Assembly (NCBI GenBank): GCA_030606765.1
Contig: JAUWFX010000064.1
Coordinates: 1-9,023, forward strand
Direction of reading: 5' to 3'
Length of the DNA: 9,023 nt
DNA from: Dehalococcoidia bacterium
GTDB taxonomy: Bacteria; Chloroflexota; Dehalococcoidia; GIF9; AB-539-J10
Shown: piece after piece, positions 6,541-9,023 of the stretch
Layout: every line of letters starts with the position of its first letter
Numbering within the stretch: the first letter of the stretch is position 1
Notes under the pieces: generated by a model
Database searches by the model: none
What the model saw: the letters and a program-made list of their open reading frames with translations, nothing else
Told to the model about the DNA's origin: nothing
Made by a program: the position numbers and the translations under genes

Positions 6541-7377
6541 CTATTCTGCTTCAAGGACGGCAACAGCCAGGGCATGAGGACCAACGTGAGTTCCTATCAC
6601 CGGGCTTACCTTGGAACGATAGATGCGCTCCAGAGGGACTACATCCTTAAGCCGCTCGGCTAATGTCTGTAAATCGTCGGGAGTAGTGGCATCCTCGATA
6701 GCCACGGCTTCTATCCGGCTGACCCCCTTAACAAAATTTACCAGGAAATCCATGGCTTGAGCCCGGTTGCGAGGACGAGCAATAGGAAAGGTTTCACCAT
6801 CTTTTACTCCTACTATAGGATTTACTTTTAACAAGCTACCCAGGAAAGCCTGTGCCTTACCAATGCGCCCGCCTCTCCTCAGGTATTCCAGTGTATCGAA
6901 GCTCACAAGAACATGTACTCCGGGAATCGCTCTCCTGACCCGGTCAGCGATTTGCTTCAAATTAGCCCCTGACTGAGCCATCTTGGCTGCGGAAATGACT
7001 AAGAGCATTTGTGCGCCTGCTCCTGCTTTAGAATCAATGACTTCAATGCGGCAATCTTTGCCGACCATAGCCTTGCCCTGAAGCGCTGCTGCATAAGTGG
7101 CGCTGAACTTTTCAGAAAGAGTTATAGTCAGGATTTCCTTTGTTTCCTCCGCTAATTTAGTGAAAAGCTCGGCAAAATCAGCCGGGGTGACCGTTGATGT
7201 GGTGGGGTGAATCTTAGTTGTTTTCAACTTATGGTAGAACTCCTCTGTGCTCAGGTCAACATTATCCCGGTAGGTCTCATTGCCAAATTGGACGTACAAC
7301 GGCACCACAGTAATCCCAAACTCCCGGGCTAACTGCGGGGTAATGTCAGAGCAGCTATCAGTTACAACCTTAACCAC
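6541..7377 (-). CDS. DegV family protein (FakB-type fatty-acid-binding protein)
   Basis: This is a complete 278-residue DegV-fold protein. FakB proteins hold a fatty acid in a buried pocket and present its carboxylate to the kinase FakA, which phosphorylates it to acyl phosphate for phospholipid synthesis. Signature segments are: VTDSCSDI (5-12); TTSTVTPADF (59-68), with the Thr/Ser that contacts the head group; LSEKFSATY (87-95); VIDSKAGAGAQ (113-123); LEYLRRGGRIG (163-173); NPIVG (186-190); and a C-terminal G-T-H-V-G-P-H (262-268). It starts at GTG, which aligns with the usual family N-terminus and is preceded by GAGG (7387-7390) and AAGGA (7381-7385). The adjacent upstream gene is a FakA-type kinase, which makes the FakB role much more likely than an orphan lipid binder. 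Fatty acid preference cannot be read from sequence. Confidence 0.93.
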   Translation of the reverse strand: MVKVVTDSCSDITPQLAREFGITVVPLYVQFGNETYRDNVDLSTEEFYHKLKTTKIHPTTSTVTPADFAELFTKLAEETKEILTITLSEKFSATYAAALQGKAMVGKDCRIEVIDSKAGAGAQMLLVISAAKMAQSGANLKQIADRVRRAIPGVHVLVSFDTLEYLRRGGRIGKAQAFLGSLLKVNPIVGVKDGETFPIARPRNRAQAMDFLVNFVKGVSRIEAVAIEDATTPDDLQTLAERLKDVVPLERIYRSKVSPVIGTHVGPHALAVAVLEAE

Positions 7378-7398
7378 TATTCCTTACCTCGCTTTTTG

Positions 7399-7476
7399 TC
7401 ATTGCGAACGAAGCGCGGCAATCCCCTGTCCCCACCATGAGATTGCTTCGGCTGACTTTGCCAGCCTCGCAACGAC
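7399..7476. repeat. REP-like palindromic interspersed repeat
   Basis: A 78-bp imperfect palindrome begins GTCATTGCGA (7399-7408) and ends TCGCAACGAC (7467-7476), with terminal arms matching at 9 of 10 positions. Inner arms GCAATC (7418-7423) and GATTGC (7441-7446) pair exactly. The motif pattern GTCATTGCGA-x-CGAAGC-x-GCAATC...GATTGCTTCG is a familiar non-coding dispersed repeat of many bacterial genomes. It often gives spurious peptides of the form CHCERS-AI, and that peptide appears here on the plus strand. It fills half of the gap between fakA and the DegV gene and could form a strong mRNA hairpin. Confidence 0.8.
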
Positions 7477-7497
7477 GGAAAACGGAAAGGCCAAATT

Positions 7498-7546
7498 TTT
7501 GCTTTTTGACTTGTCATTTTTATCTTTTATCTTTAATTTTTGACTT
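7498..7546. repeat. A/T-rich repeat tract with 7-base periodicity
   Basis: On the minus strand the tract parses as consecutive heptamers: AAGTCAA, AAATTAA, AGATAAA, AGATAAA, AATGACA, AGTCAAA, AAGCAAA. It includes an exact tandem pair (7521-7534) and the 10-mer TTTTTGACTT twice on the plus strand (7503-7512 and 7537-7546). It begins just past the fakA stop and is distinct in composition from all flanking sequence. No good promoter boxes are seen in it. Confidence 0.65.
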
Positions 7547-7550
7547 AACG

Positions 7551-9023
7551 TCATTCCAGGGAAACTATATAATTATAATGCGGCTGGCCACCATAAACTA
7601 CCTCGACCTCGGTGTGGTATCGGTCACGAATTTCCTGAGCTATCTCTTGAGCTTCAGCACCCTTGATTTCAGCACCGTAATAAACGGTGACTATCCCTGC
7701 CTTTTCGGCTCCCGCTTTGCCGAGGGCTTCAAGGATAACATCCCCTACTTTGTCAGCCCTGGCTATCAAATCTTCATCGTTCAGAATGGCAATAAATTGC
7801 CCCTTTCTTATTTCCAGGCCCTTAAGACAAGTCTCGCGCACTGCCCTGGTAACCTCGATAGCCCTGACCTTATTTATTGCTTTCTCCATAGCCTGAGCAT
7901 TTTTCTCTAGATTCATTTCATAACCGAAAGCCAGAAATGCCGCTATGCCTTGAGGGATATTCCTGGTGGGAATCACCTTCACTTTTTTGGAAGTTAAGGA
8001 CTGGACCTGGGAAGCGGCAGACATGATGTTCTTGTTATTGGGCAATAGAATAATGTTGTCAGAGGGGGCTGATTCCACAGCTTGCAAGAGCTCACGAACG
8101 CTGGGATTCATCGTTTGCCCGCCGGGAACAATGACTATGTTGCCTAAACTAGTAAGTAGCTCGAAAAAACCGTCTCCAGTAGCCACCGCTACCGTAGCGA
8201 TATCGACTGAAGGCATTCTTTCCCTCTGCATCTTGATGAATTCTGCATACTGGTCATCCATGTTATTGATAATTATCTCATGCAGTTTGCCCAACCTTGT
8301 AGCATATCTCAGGATTTCACCGGGCTCGAAGCTATGGATATGAACTCTAACCAGAGTATCGTCGCCTGTAATTATCAAAGATTGTCCCTTCTTTTTGAGG
8401 TCCTTTTCGATTTTGCCTAAATTAAGATTCTGCCCCTCCATGACAAAATTTGTGCAATATCCGTAAGGCGTTTCCAGCTGGGAGGGCATCTGAGCTGCCC
8501 TGGGAACTAATCCTGTCTCGGCAACAACCAGGCGGGGCCTCCGATACTGTATCTTATGTGACTCTCCCTTGAGGAATTGAAGGGCGCCGTCCAGCAAAAC
8601 GTACAAGCCTTGCCCACCGGCATCTACCACTCCGGCCTCTTTTAATACTGGCAGTAAGCTGGGCGTCCGGGCTACTGAATCCTCAGCCGATTTTACCGCG
8701 GCTTCCAATACCGAAACTAAGGTATCATCACTTTTAACTGCTTCTTTAGCAGCTTTAGATGCGTCTTTAAGTACCGTCAGGATAGTTCCCTCTACAGGAT
8801 TGACAATCCCTTTGTAAGCAGTTTGTGATGCTTCGGCCAGTGCTCTGGCAAAATCCCCGCCGTCGAAATGGGTCTTGCCCTCCAGCCCTTTAGCTAAACC
8901 CCTGAAGAATTGAGATAAGATAACCCCGGAATTGCCCCGCGCTCCCATTAAAGCACCGTGAGCCAGCGATTTGGCTACCGGGGAGACGTGGTTATCCGAA
9001 TTGAGCTTTGCCTCTTCCAGGGC
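7551..9023 (-). CDS. fakA: DAK2-domain fatty acid kinase subunit FakA (YloV-like), N-terminus beyond window
   Basis: The frame is open to the right edge and gives 490 visible residues. Family members are about 550 long, so roughly 50-60 N-terminal residues, including the usual nucleotide-binding DGDTG motif, are outside. The visible DAK2 kinase domain (about 1-165) contains LAHGALMGARGNSGVILSQ (20-38), NPVEGTILTVLKDA (about 71-84) and EAGVVDAGGQGLY (about 128-140). A middle domain starts at YGYCTNFVMEG. The C-terminal domain has ATGDGFFELLTSLG, VPGGQTMNPS and LLPNNKNI, and ends in VVYGGQPHYNYIVSLE, typical for the family. FakA is the ATP-binding subunit that phosphorylates a fatty acid held by FakB. 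The FakB-like gene is next downstream after a 173-bp repeat-filled gap. I see no broken motif. The older annotation would be 'dihydroxyacetone kinase-like', which is misleading for this architecture. Confidence 0.93.
   Translation of the reverse strand, partial: ALEEAKLNSDNHVSPVAKSLAHGALMGARGNSGVILSQFFRGLAKGLEGKTHFDGGDFARALAEASQTAYKGIVNPVEGTILTVLKDASKAAKEAVKSDDTLVSVLEAAVKSAEDSVARTPSLLPVLKEAGVVDAGGQGLYVLLDGALQFLKGESHKIQYRRPRLVVAETGLVPRAAQMPSQLETPYGYCTNFVMEGQNLNLGKIEKDLKKKGQSLIITGDDTLVRVHIHSFEPGEILRYATRLGKLHEIIINNMDDQYAEFIKMQRERMPSVDIATVAVATGDGFFELLTSLGNIVIVPGGQTMNPSVRELLQAVESAPSDNIILLPNNKNIMSAASQVQSLTSKKVKVIPTRNIPQGIAAFLAFGYEMNLEKNAQAMEKAINKVRAIEVTRAVRETCLKGLEIRKGQFIAILNDEDLIARADKVGDVILEALGKAGAEKAGIVTVYYGAEIKGAEAQEIAQEIRDRYHTEVEVVYGGQPHYNYIVSLE

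Noticed and set aside
7399..7546. CRISPR or transposon insertion between fakA and the DegV gene
   Set aside because: There are no regularly spaced identical repeats with unique spacers, no transposase frame and no target duplication. The structure fits a REP-like element plus a simple repeat.
7280..7910. Plus-strand frames of 87 and 157 codons
   Set aside because: They read through the palindromic repeat (the CHCERS-AI type peptide is a known artefact of it) and are antisense to the DegV gene and fakA.

Overview
The window is about 9 kb of ordinary-density bacterial chromosome with every supported gene on the minus strand, so transcription runs from right to left. Base composition looks moderate (my impression is slightly under 50% GC). 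The desulforedoxin/rubrerythrin pair points to an anaerobe. The RecG has an N-terminal extension of a type I associate with Chloroflexota, so a Dehalococcoidia-like organism is my best guess. That is inference and could be wrong. No tRNA, rRNA, CRISPR array, transposase or phage gene is visible.

Read in the direction of transcription, the layout is as follows. (1) 9023-7551: a DAK2-domain fatty-acid kinase subunit (FakA/YloV type), whose N-terminus lies beyond the right edge. (2) 7550-7378: an intergenic gap holding a palindromic REP-like repeat and an A/T-rich tract with 7-base periodicity. (3) 7377-6541: a DegV/FakB-type fatty-acid-binding protein. (4) 6540-6467: a short gap with two stem-loops, one resembling an intrinsic terminator. 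(5) 6466-4010: the DNA helicase recG. (6) 3936-2278: arginyl-tRNA synthetase argS. (7) 2277-2066: a gap with a candidate promoter and inverted repeat. (8) 2065-827: a CPA-type cation:proton antiporter. (9) 826-576: a gap with a good sigma-70-like promoter and a long leader. (10) 575-450: a 41-residue desulforedoxin. (11) 428-1: rubrerythrin, cut by the left edge.

Three functional blocks emerge. FakA and the DegV/FakB protein are the kinase and the acyl carrier of one enzyme that phosphorylates exogenous or recycled fatty acids for phospholipid synthesis. Their location just upstream of recG resembles the yloV...recG neighbourhood of Firmicutes. argS and recG are housekeeping genes. Desulforedoxin and rubrerythrin form a separate, tightly spaced oxidative-stress operon with its own promoter.

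No wholly new system is evident. The most interesting points are: two slippage-prone repeats (a C8 tract and a heptamer array) inside the recG reading frame; an antiporter whose usual ion-binding aspartate position is glycine; and the REP-like plus heptamer repeat cluster between fakA and its partner.
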